Shown: piece by piece, positions 48,495 through 57,829 of the stretch
Layout: every line of letters starts with the position of its first letter
How positions within the stretch are numbered: position 1 is the stretch's first letter
DNA from: Gemmatimonadota bacterium
Lineage (GTDB): Bacteria; Latescibacterota; UBA2968
Assembly: GCA_002727195.1 (NCBI GenBank)
Contig: PBWH01000005.1
Location: 260,665 to 324,664, forward strand
Length of the DNA stretch: 64,000 nt
Direction of reading: 5' to 3'
The notes under the pieces: generated by a model
Seen by the model: only the letters and a program-made list of their open reading frames with translations
Database searches by the model: none
Told to the model about the DNA's origin: nothing
Made by a program: the position numbers and the translations under genes

Positions 48495-48528
48495 AGGCGC
48501 TCCAGAGACCTAAGGTGGTTATGGTAGG

Positions 48529-48590
48529 CCAGTCTGTGTCTTTAGTGATACTAAAAAACGCTATTTAGTACTATCGTCCAGGCAGACTGG
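48529..48590. repeat. Nested inverted repeats upstream of the PilZ-like gene
   Basis: CCAGTCTG (48529-48536) ... TTTAGT-gat-ACTAAA (48541-48555) ... CAGACTGG (48583-48590). Confidence 0.5.
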
Positions 48591-48757
48591 ATCCTCAGCA
48601 CGAAATGGATCTACTCGTCCGTTGGTCTCCCTTTCGCAAGCCCTATGCCACGAACCACCTATCCGCATATACGTATGTTTTACAGATGTTTATGTAGTTT
48701 TTATCTCGCATGGGGGTTCCTTGTCATCGGAAAAACTTTCCACCCGTACACAGAAAA

Positions 48758-48784
48758 CCCCCCGGATCCTTCGGATCCAGGGGG
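48758..48784 (-). terminator. Intrinsic terminator of sat
   Basis: ccccccggatcc-ttc-ggatccaggggg hairpin followed on the minus strand by TTTTCTG. Confidence 0.7.
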
Positions 48785-48811
48785 CCCAACTGTGCTTGTC
48801 TTCTCTGGGCC

Positions 48812-50083
48812 TTAGCCTGCTGCTAGAGCTCCAGACATAGCTTCCGACAGAATCGCCGAGGTACTCTCCCGCATGATCCTCGGATCGACCTGCTCGCCGT
48901 TCTGCAGCAGTTCGCGGACCTTCTTCCCAGATATGAACACCGGATCCTCGCCGTCGTGGTTCTCCATCAGATCCACGCGCCCAAGCGACTCGTAGAACGC
49001 GGCAAACCCGACGTTCACTGGCTTGATCTTCAGGTCGCCCTTCAGATCATTGAAGATCGCCTGCGCATCGAAATCACCCCAGATCGCCGAACCGTCGTGA
49101 TAGGGTGCATCGGCGTGCTTTCGACCGATCACGATATCGGTGAACCCGTAATTCTGGCGATAGATCCCGTGCATCACCGCTTCCTTCGGTCCGCCATAGA
49201 ACATCTTGATATCCAGGCCGAGCAGCAAAACCCGATCGGGCACCGACTCACCCAGCCCCGACCACAGCGCGCCGTCACTATCCCCCTCGCCCAGTGCGCG
49301 TGCTTCGATCAGCGCTTCGTAGGTGTGCATCCGGATCTCGGCGCTCACGTCATCCGACTTCGTCTCACCGATCAACGGATTCAGCACCGCTCCTGCGTTG
49401 GCGCCGTCCTTGAGCAGCTTCTCCAGACCGTAGACCAGGGCATACTCGTGCGCGCGATGCAGGGGATTTCGGGTCTGAAACGCGACCACCCGATCCCAGC
49501 CCTTGACCGCAAGCAGTTCACGGACTGCAGCAGGTGACTTCACGTAGTCTCCGAACGCGGGATGTGTCGCTTGAGGCAGAACGTTGACCCTTCCACCAAT
49601 CAGATGGGTCGCACCCTTGTCCCCTTCCAGCACCATGTCACCGCCAGGATGATCGGTCCGGTCGGTCAGGTAGACGCTGCGGAGATAGGTCTCCTTGTCC
49701 CAAGGGAACACGTCGCTCAGTTCCAGTGAACCGACAATCTCATCAGCCGAGTTCACCAGCGCGACCTCCTCACCTGCCTTCAAGCCCACTGCCGTTTCCG
49801 AATCCACGGGAAACGATATCGGAATGGTCCAGGAGTAGAGCGACCCGTTGTACTCGATTACCGACTCCTCGAGCACCCGGTTATACGTCGCCGAGTCCAT
49901 TGGACCCTCAAGCGGGCTGAGCGCGCCGTCACCAAATCGGTAGACACTGGATAGGTCCGCATCACTGACGGCGACCTTCGTCAGCTGGGAAACACGTGCA
50001 ACAAACGCCTCCCGATCGCCTTCCGGGACCGCACGGTTGACGGGGACATCAAGACCGCCGTGTGGCTGAATCCGACCGCTCAT
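48812..50083 (-). CDS. sat: Sulfate adenylyltransferase (ATP sulfurylase)
   Basis: [118 protein letters not shown]. Confidence 0.95.
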   Translation of the reverse strand: MSGRIQPHGGLDVPVNRAVPEGDREAFVARVSQLTKVAVSDADLSSVYRFGDGALSPLEGPMDSATYNRVLEESVIEYNGSLYSWTIPISFPVDSETAVGLKAGEEVALVNSADEIVGSLELSDVFPWDKETYLRSVYLTDRTDHPGGDMVLEGDKGATHLIGGRVNVLPQATHPAFGDYVKSPAAVRELLAVKGWDRVVAFQTRNPLHRAHEYALVYGLEKLLKDGANAGAVLNPLIGETKSDDVSAEIRMHTYEALIEARALGEGDSDGALWSGLGESVPDRVLLLGLDIKMFYGGPKEAVMHGIYRQNYGFTDIVIGRKHADAPYHDGSAIWGDFDAQAIFNDLKGDLKIKPVNVGFAAFYESLGRVDLMENHDGEDPVFISGKKVRELLQNGEQVDPRIMRESTSAILSEAMSGALAAG

Positions 50084-50195
50084 AGGAGAAAACCTCCACC
50101 TGAAATCATAAAGTTGACTTTCCTGATAAACTTCACCTTAAACAGCATCTCAATTTATACGACTCTACCTATAAACACAATACAAAAGCAAAAAT

Positions 50196-50263
50196 CCCTC
50201 TCCCGCGGGAAAGGCTGAATCTGGGTCCGACCGATCCTTCGCGGGCGCAGATTCGTGAGAGGG
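50196..50263 (-). ncRNA. Candidate structured RNA / leader upstream of sat
   Basis: Nested complementary arms CCCTCTC (50196-50202)/GAGAGGG (50257-50263) and GAATCTG (50217-50223)/CAGATTC (50248-50254), followed on the minus strand by ATTTTTGCTTTTG. Confidence 0.4.
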
Positions 50264-50386
50264 AGGGGCTCAGGTGTATGCAACAACCATTCAAGATCGC
50301 ACGAGAATCACACGTCAACAGGTGCGAGGGCTCGACCGTATCGTCTGCACTTCGTCAATTGCTCGAGTATCAGCTAACTGAAAAAA

Positions 50387-50406
50387 GCCGCCTCTCCGGA
50401 GGCGGC
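50387..50406 (-). terminator. Intrinsic terminator following the histidine-kinase remnant
   Basis: gccgcctc-tccg-gaggcggc followed on the minus strand by TTTTTT. Confidence 0.75.
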
Positions 50407-50435
50407 CCAAATCCTTCACGCTGCCGCTGGCTAAT

Positions 50436-50889
50436 CTATCCTTGCCGATGCGAGATCGTAAAAGTGTACTTGCCCCCTTCCCTTCCTCACTCTCCACCCA
50501 GATCGTCCCCCGTTTAGCTCCACAAGGCCCTTGGTCAGCGCCAGTCCCAGGCTGGTTCACTCGTAGCGGCGGGCGTAGGTTTCGTCGACCTGCCTGAATT
50601 CCGAAAAAATCAGGTCCTGGAACTCTTTCTTTATGCCGATTCCGGTATCCTAGACCTCAATCTGGACCATATCCTGCTCTTTCAGCTCCACCCGCGTCGT
50701 AACGCTGCCGACTTCCGATACAAAGTCCGCCAGCTCGTTGGCACTCGAGTCACTGCCATCCGCAACTCGTCGGACCCTCCTGACGATCACGGGGAGTGTC
50801 GGCAGGGTCTTGATGTTCCGGAGCCAAGCAGTATGTCTTCGCGATCCATCCCGATCTGTCTCCAAGAGAGCTGTGTCGTCAATCGGCAA
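50436..50889 (-). pseudogene. Chimeric remnant: HDOD-like N-terminus joined to histidine-kinase ATPase domain with stops and frameshifts
   Basis: LPTLPVIVRRVRRVADGSDSSANELADFVSEV (HDOD-like) then VTTRVELKEQDMVQIEV[TAG]DTGIGIKKEFQDLIFSEFRQVDETYARRYE[TGA]TSLGLALTKGLVELNGG[shift]TIWVESEEGKG[shift]KYTFTIS. Confidence 0.75.
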
Positions 50890-51035
50890 CGGTGTCTGGG
50901 GAAGACCGATCTAAGGACCTGACTGAGCACAAACCCTAGTAAAATCTACCCCTTGACGAACAGGGAAATAACGGGAAAAACCAAAGTCAAGCGACAATTA
51001 TCTTGCAGCAGAATGCCCCTGATTCTGCAAAAAAA

Positions 51036-51060
51036 AACCCTCCCGGCGGTGCCGGAAGGG
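51036..51060 (-). terminator. Intrinsic terminator downstream of tRNA-Lys
   Basis: ccctcccggc-ggt-gccggaaggg flanked on the minus-strand 3' side by a T7 run. Confidence 0.65.
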
Positions 51061-51071
51061 CTCTCATTTTC

Positions 51072-51147
<76 letters not shown>

Positions 51148-51236
51148 TTTTGAAATTTCCGGGAAGCCTCTCCCAGAGCGCGTTGAATTTACCGAACGCC
51201 TATACCCTTGTCAAGAAAACGCCCCAAACGACCGAC

Positions 51237-51551
51237 CTACCACTTGAACCCGTCGTTGTCGGCCACCTTCTTGCGCAACTCGGTCGCCCTCATCTCAAGT
51301 TCCTCGTACTTGGTCTCTAGCTCCGTGATCGCGTCCTGGTGCTTGCCGGCTTCCTTCTCGACGTCATCCATCACCTGCTGGACCTTGTTCATCTCTTCCT
51401 TGTGTCGATCCTTGACCCGGAGGACCTCATGCAACTGCGGTCGAATCGACGAAGCCCGTTTGGTGTAATCCACGAGCGTTTGCAGGACGAACAGAATGCA
51501 GCCGAACGTCAGAACCACGAAGATGGTGCCCAGATCGATGTCCAGGCTCAT
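51237..51551 (-). CDS. Single-TM coiled-coil hypothetical protein
   Basis: N-terminal TM (LGTIFVVLTFGCILFVLQTLV) followed by charged heptad-like region. Confidence 0.65.
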   Translation of the reverse strand: MSLDIDLGTIFVVLTFGCILFVLQTLVDYTKRASSIRPQLHEVLRVKDRHKEEMNKVQQVMDDVEKEAGKHQDAITELETKYEELEMRATELRKKVADNDGFKW

Positions 51552-52030
51552 GCCTCTTCACCAGGACGGATGTAGGTCCCCGACCGACCACCCGTCTTCT
51601 TGATCAACCGAATGTTCCCGATCACCATAGATTTATCGACCGCTTTGCACATATCATAAATCGTAAGCAGGCTAGCGGACACGGCGGCGAGCGCCTCCAT
51701 CTCGACACCCGTTCGCTCGTCGACCTTGACCGAGCACCTGACCTCAACAGCTTCCGAACCGATCTCGAAGTCGATATCCACGGCCGTCACGGCGATCGGA
51801 TGACACATCGGGATCAGTTCGTGTGCGCGCTTGGCAGCCATGATGCCCGCGATCCGGGCCGTCTCGAGGACGTTCCCCTTGGGCAGCCCGCCCGCCGTGA
51901 TCGCCTCGACCGTCGTCCCTGCCATCGAGATCTGGGCTCCTGCAACCGCTTCGCGAGCCGTAATGGACTTCTCGCTCACGTCCACCATGCGCACACTGCC
52001 GTCAGAATCGAGATGCGTCAGGTCAGCCAT
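51548..52030 (-). CDS. moaC: Cyclic pyranopterin monophosphate synthase
   Basis: LTHLDSDGSVRMVDVSEKSITAREAVA; AGIMAAKRAHELIPMCHPIAVTAVDIDFE; TGVEMEALAAVSASLLTIYDMCKAVDKSMVIGNIRLIKKTGGRSG. Confidence 0.96.
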   Translation of the reverse strand: MADLTHLDSDGSVRMVDVSEKSITAREAVAGAQISMAGTTVEAITAGGLPKGNVLETARIAGIMAAKRAHELIPMCHPIAVTAVDIDFEIGSEAVEVRCSVKVDERTGVEMEALAAVSASLLTIYDMCKAVDKSMVIGNIRLIKKTGGRSGTYIRPGEEA

Positions 52031-52033
52031 CGT

Positions 52034-53278
52034 TTACCACTCGGTCAGAAGCACGACATCCACCTGCGCACCCGCCGCCACCTCGGCTTGGTCCGTCCCC
52101 ACCACGAAGAGGCTGTTCGCATCGGCGATCGAGAACAGGTCGGCCGAACCGTGATGACCCACCCAACGCGTCGTCCACGATCCGTCAACAAACTCGGTGA
52201 ACGCGGGAACAAACTGCTCCCTTCCGGGCGTCTGAGAGAATGAGGCTTCGAGTGTGGCCGTCACGCGGGGCCGATGACAGTCGACAACGGCCTGCATTTT
52301 CTTGAGCGCGGGACGAACCAGCATCTCCAGACCCACCAGCGAAGAGACCGGATTGCCGGGTAGCCCGAAGACAAGCTTCTGCCCGCAGACCCCGAACGTA
52401 AGCGGCTTCCCAGGCTTCATCTTGATCCGATCGAACAACACCTCGATGCCAAGGTCACGCATCACCCCCTGCACGAGATCGTAGACACCCGCAGACACAC
52501 CACCCGAAAGCAGCAGCACATCGCACGTATCCAGACCCTCCTGCATCACCCGTTGCAGATCCTCAACCGTATCGCCCGCAATCCCCATGTAGCTCGATTG
52601 TCCCTCCGCACGCAACACCTGCGCCGCCATCGAGTATCCGTTGCTGTTCCGGATCTGACCGGGTGCAGGGACATCGTCCGGTTCGACGATCTCGTCACCC
52701 GTCGCGACAACCCCGACAACAGGCCGTCGATAGACCGGTACTTCCGTCACACCCACGGCGGCCATGATCCCTATCTCGGGCGAACGAATTCTGCGGGGTG
52801 CTGTGAGCACTGTATCCCCCGTGCGAACGTCCTCGCCAAGCGGAACCCAGTTCTGTCCGGTGGCAGTTGGCTCGAGAATGCGAACCTGACCGTTCTCCGT
52901 CTCGGTATCCTCGACCATCACGACCGTGTCCGCCCCTTCGGGCATCGGTGCACCCGTCATAATGCGGGAAGCACTCCCGGACTGAACGGTCTTCGTCGGA
53001 ACGGATCCAGCCCGAATCTCTTCGACCACCTCCAACGCCACGGGATCCGACTTCGTGGCGAAGGCGACGTCCGCCCCCACGACGGCGTAGCCATCCATCG
53101 TGGCCTTCTCGAACGGGGGCATGTTGATGTCACTGACGACAGGATCCGCCAGCGTATGACCCAGCGCGTCCATCAGGGGAACAGTCGTTGTCTCTAAAGC
53201 AGTCACGCTGTCCGTTACGATCCGGACAGCTTCGTTCATGGGAATCATTTGTAAGGGATAGCTCCAAGCTTGAGGCAC
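52034..53278 (-). CDS. moeA: Molybdopterin molybdenumtransferase
   Basis: PPFEKATMDGYAVVGAD; IMTGAPMPEGADTVVMVED; VGVVATGDEIVEP; LLLSGGVSAGVYDLV; MKPGKPLTFG...VFGLPGNPVSSLV. Confidence 0.95.
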   Translation of the reverse strand: MPQAWSYPLQMIPMNEAVRIVTDSVTALETTTVPLMDALGHTLADPVVSDINMPPFEKATMDGYAVVGADVAFATKSDPVALEVVEEIRAGSVPTKTVQSGSASRIMTGAPMPEGADTVVMVEDTETENGQVRILEPTATGQNWVPLGEDVRTGDTVLTAPRRIRSPEIGIMAAVGVTEVPVYRRPVVGVVATGDEIVEPDDVPAPGQIRNSNGYSMAAQVLRAEGQSSYMGIAGDTVEDLQRVMQEGLDTCDVLLLSGGVSAGVYDLVQGVMRDLGIEVLFDRIKMKPGKPLTFGVCGQKLVFGLPGNPVSSLVGLEMLVRPALKKMQAVVDCHRPRVTATLEASFSQTPGREQFVPAFTEFVDGSWTTRWVGHHGSADLFSIADANSLFVVGTDQAEVAAGAQVDVVLLTEW

Positions 53279-53457
53279 AAACGTAACACGCTATTCGATA
53301 AGAATATAAGCTACGTCATCTTCTTTGTCACCAAAGTGGGCGGCGTCTTCGGCCGTGCGTGCTTGACCGTCCCGCTCCGCACCGATACATTCGACTCGCC
53401 GATGATGCACACCCACCGAACCGTCCCGCCTCACTCTAACCACGGAACTGAATCAAG

Positions 53458-54180
53458 ATGCCAAACGACAGAACGGCCCTGATCACCGGCGCCGGAACCG
53501 GGATCGGCCGCGGAATTGCCATTGCTTTCTCCGAAGCCGGCATCCAGGTGGCTTTGCTGGGTCGAACGCCCGCAACTCTCGAGGAAACAGCAGGACTGTG
53601 TAGCGGCCGATCGATCACGCTCGAAGGTAGCGTCACCGATCGGGAGGGGCTGGCGCAGGCAGTCGCCCAAACGGAATCGGAACTAGGGCCGATCGGCATA
53701 CTGGTCAACAACGCCGGGATGAACACCCGTCAGCGTAACCTCGCCGACATACCACCCGACCAGTGGGACCAGGTCATCGACGTCAACCTGACGGGAGCCT
53801 ACAACGGTTTCAAGGCCGTCCTGCCTGGATTCCAGAAGTCAGGCGGTGGCCTGGTGATCAATATTTCATCCATGGCCGGAAAGGGCGCGGGCACCGTGGG
53901 CGGCGTTGCTTACAGCGCCTCCAAGCACGGGATGGGCTCGCTCACCCATTCCATCAATGCCGAGTTCAGAGAAGACGGTATACGGGCCACCTGCATCTAC
54001 CCGGGCGAAGTCGACACGCCCATCCTGGACAAGCGACCGGTGCCCGTATCCGACGACAAGCGAGCGGCCGCCCTTCAGCCCGAGGACATCGCCGCCGCAG
54101 CCCTGATGGTCGCCAACGTGCAGGACAGAGCAATCGTCGAAGAAATCACGATCTTCCCTCGCCGCAGGGTCACCGGCTGA
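53458..54180 (+). CDS. Short-chain dehydrogenase/reductase
   Basis: ALITGAGTGIGRGIAIAFSEAG; ILVNNAGMNTR; INISSMAGKGAGTVGGVAYSASKHGMGSLTHSI. Confidence 0.92.
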   Translation: MPNDRTALITGAGTGIGRGIAIAFSEAGIQVALLGRTPATLEETAGLCSGRSITLEGSVTDREGLAQAVAQTESELGPIGILVNNAGMNTRQRNLADIPPDQWDQVIDVNLTGAYNGFKAVLPGFQKSGGGLVINISSMAGKGAGTVGGVAYSASKHGMGSLTHSINAEFREDGIRATCIYPGEVDTPILDKRPVPVSDDKRAAALQPEDIAAAALMVANVQDRAIVEEITIFPRRRVTG

Positions 54181-54219
54181 GGTTGAGACTGCTGTTGTCT
54201 TTGTCATTTTGACTTTTGT

Positions 54220-54246
54220 ATTTATACGCCCTATTTTCGTATAAAT
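54220..54246. repeat. Perfect 9-bp inverted repeat in the rng leader/promoter region
   Basis: ATTTATACG (54220-54228) / CGTATAAAT (54238-54246). Confidence 0.6.
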
Positions 54247-54309
54247 GACCAATTTTTAGCAATTTACGCCGGCCCAGTACCGGCGGAATCGCAGTAAGGA
54301 AGTATTGCT

Positions 54310-55851
54310 TTGAAGACTGAAATCATCATAAACGTCGCCTCTCAGGAGTCGCGTATCGCGATTCTCGAGGATAGCCGACTGGTCGAGATCCTCGTCGAAC
54401 GCTCGGAAAGCGAGCGTATGGTCGGGGACATCTACAAAGGGACGATCACGGCCGTCCTCCCCGGCATGCAAGCCGCTTTCGTGGACATCGGCCTGGAAAA
54501 GAGCGCGTTTCTCCACGTTTCCGACCTTCCCGGATCACCCGGATCGATGGTCGAACTGGACGAAGAGGCGCTCGAAGAGATCGAGTATCAGACCAACCGT
54601 CGTGGACAGCCGGTCTTCCAGATCGACGAGATGCTCAAGAAGGGTCAAGACGTCATCGTCCAGATCAAGAAGGAGCCGATCGGTACCAAGGGCCCACGGG
54701 TCACGGCCGTCCCCTCGCTCGCAGGTCGATTCATGGTCCTTGTCCCGGACGGCGACAAAGTCGGTGTATCGCGCAAGATCACGAACTGGGGAGAGAAAAA
54801 ACGGCTCAAGGATTTGGCCAGAAACCTGAAGCCGAGCGGGTTCGGCGTCATCGTCCGAACAGAGGCCGAAGGTAAGGGCGACCGGGAATTCAGGCGTGAT
54901 CTGAAGGACTTGGTCAACACCTGGCACCGCCTGCAGAAGACGGGCAGAAAGATGGAGAACGACGGTCTGATCCACAAAGAGATGGCCATGACCTCCAGCT
55001 TGATCCGGGACCTTTTCACGGATGACGTGACGCGGCTCGTGACGGACTCCAAGCAGGAATACAAGAAGATCATCACCTATCTGAAGGGCGTCTCACCGCA
55101 TCTGAGAGAGAAGGTCGAATACCACAGCGGAACAGAGCCCGTCTTCGACGCTTTCGGGATCGAGGAAGAAATTCAGAAGGCGGCGGAGAGACGCGCCTGG
55201 CTCAGAGGCGGTGGATACCTGGTGCTGGACCAGACGGAGGCACTGCTGGCCATCGACGTCAACAGTGGACGCTATGTCGGCCGGGACAACCAAGAGGAAA
55301 CGGTCCTCAAGATCAACCTCGAGGCCGCACGGGAAGTCGCCCGTCAGATCCGCCTGCGTGATATGGGCGGCCTGATTGTCATTGACTTCATCGACATGAT
55401 GCTCCCGCACAACAGACGCAAAGTCGAGGAAGAGTTCCGCCATGCCCTCCGGCGCGACCGCTCGAGACCTCGCACCTCCGAAATCAGCGAATTCGGTCTG
55501 ATGGAAATGACCCGTCAGCGTGTGCGACCCAGCCTGCTGTTCACATACAGCGAGCCCTGCCAAACCTGTGGCGGTACGGGTCGCATCATGAGCAAGGAAA
55601 CAACCCTGTCGTCGATCGAGCGCTGGCTGAAGCGAAGCCGAGCCGCTGCCATCGAGCGCCGTTTGACCGTCATGGTCCACCCGGATATGGGCAATTATCT
55701 ACTCGAAAACCGGAAAGAACGGCTCAAATCGATGAGGAAGTCGACGCGCGTCTGGCTCAACGTGGAGACCGACGATTCGCTCGACCCGAACACTTACAGA
55801 ATCTTCTCCCGCAAGCGGAAACGGGACATCACGAGCCAATTTAAAACTTGA
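54310..55851 (+). CDS. rng: Ribonuclease E/G family protein
   Basis: VGDIYKGTITAVLPGMQAAFVDIGLEKSAFLHVSDL; GGYLVLDQTEALLAIDVNSGRYVG; RDMGGLIVIDFIDM; SEPCQTCGGTGRI. Confidence 0.95.
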   Translation: MKTEIIINVASQESRIAILEDSRLVEILVERSESERMVGDIYKGTITAVLPGMQAAFVDIGLEKSAFLHVSDLPGSPGSMVELDEEALEEIEYQTNRRGQPVFQIDEMLKKGQDVIVQIKKEPIGTKGPRVTAVPSLAGRFMVLVPDGDKVGVSRKITNWGEKKRLKDLARNLKPSGFGVIVRTEAEGKGDREFRRDLKDLVNTWHRLQKTGRKMENDGLIHKEMAMTSSLIRDLFTDDVTRLVTDSKQEYKKIITYLKGVSPHLREKVEYHSGTEPVFDAFGIEEEIQKAAERRAWLRGGGYLVLDQTEALLAIDVNSGRYVGRDNQEETVLKINLEAAREVARQIRLRDMGGLIVIDFIDMMLPHNRRKVEEEFRHALRRDRSRPRTSEISEFGLMEMTRQRVRPSLLFTYSEPCQTCGGTGRIMSKETTLSSIERWLKRSRAAAIERRLTVMVHPDMGNYLLENRKERLKSMRKSTRVWLNVETDDSLDPNTYRIFSRKRKRDITSQFKT

Positions 55852-55920
55852 CACAAACTGGTGTAACGGATACTCTTGCTTCTCTCTTTTCGCATTTCAG
55901 CTGAGTATTCGGAGGCCACA

Positions 55921-56232
55921 ATGTTTGCAGTCGTAGATCTCGGTGGAAGCCAGATCCGGGTCGAGGAAGGGGATCGCGTTCGCGTGAACACGATCGCCGG
56001 TGAACCAGGGGACAAAGTCACCCTGGACAACGTTCTCCTCGTCGGTCAGGATGGCGACACCAAAATCGGCACCCCCAAGGTTGAAGGGGCGGCAGTAGAG
56101 GCCAGCATCTTGGATCACGGCAAAGCCAAGAAAATCCGGGTCTTCAAGATGAAACGACGGAAGGGCTACCGCCGGACCAACGGCCATCGCCAGCCCTACA
56201 CCGAGCTGCAGATCGATAAGATCTCGGCGTAA
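55921..56232 (+). CDS. rplU: 50S ribosomal protein L21
   Basis: MFAVVDLGGSQIRVEEGDRVRVNTIAGEPGDKVTLDNVLLVG...FKMKRRKGYRRTNGHRQPYTELQIDKI. Confidence 0.96.
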   Translation: MFAVVDLGGSQIRVEEGDRVRVNTIAGEPGDKVTLDNVLLVGQDGDTKIGTPKVEGAAVEASILDHGKAKKIRVFKMKRRKGYRRTNGHRQPYTELQIDKISA

Positions 56233-56250
56233 CGAGATTAGAGGCGAACA

Positions 56251-56511
56251 ATGGCACATAAAAAGGGTGTCGGTAGTTCCAGAAACGGGCGTGACAGCCA
56301 GGGGCAGCGCCTCGGCGTCAAGGCATACGGCGGCGAGTTCGTCACTGCGGGCAGCATCATCACGCGCCAGCGCGGTACGAAGATTCACCCGGGCAACAAC
56401 GTCAAGAAGGGCAAGGATGACACTCTCTTCTCCGTCGTAGACGGCATCGTGACGTTCGAGCGACTCGGCAAGAGCCGCAAAAAGGTTTCCGTCTACGCCG
56501 AATCTACGTAG
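56251..56511 (+). CDS. rpmA: 50S ribosomal protein L27
   Basis: [61 protein letters not shown]. Confidence 0.97.
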   Translation: MAHKKGVGSSRNGRDSQGQRLGVKAYGGEFVTAGSIITRQRGTKIHPGNNVKKGKDDTLFSVVDGIVTFERLGKSRKKVSVYAEST

Positions 56512-56553
56512 ACGCACGTTGTAACCGCGGCCTTTCAGGTCGCGCGTTTTGAT

Positions 56554-56592
56554 TGGCGCCTTCGGACTCGTTTCCGGAGGCGCCTCGTTTTT
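56554..56592 (+). terminator. Intrinsic terminator of rplU-rpmA
   Basis: ggcgccttcgga...tccggaggcgcc stem followed by tcgttttt. Confidence 0.65.
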
Positions 56593-56608
56593 CCTACCTA
56601 CGAGGTAA

Positions 56609-57535
<927 letters not shown>

Positions 57536-57829
57536 CCGCTCTTTCAATCCTCGATCCTCAATCCAGAGGGACCTTCCGTCGACTTCGGGCGTGTAAGGCT
57601 GTATCAAGCCACGTCTGGATCGATTTACCTTCTGTATTCAACACTTTGGACTCGGCACTCTGAATTCGTTCTGCCCAGAGTAGGCGTCCGACCTGAGCTC
57701 GACCATGGGAGGGTCCTCTGTCACACCGTCAACTCATCGATTATGTCCTGTCCGTAACGGGTCTCGCCACTCTGACCGAGTTTCTGGCTCCCGTGTTCGG
57801 CTACCTGTCTCCCCTGTCCTTCGAGCAGA

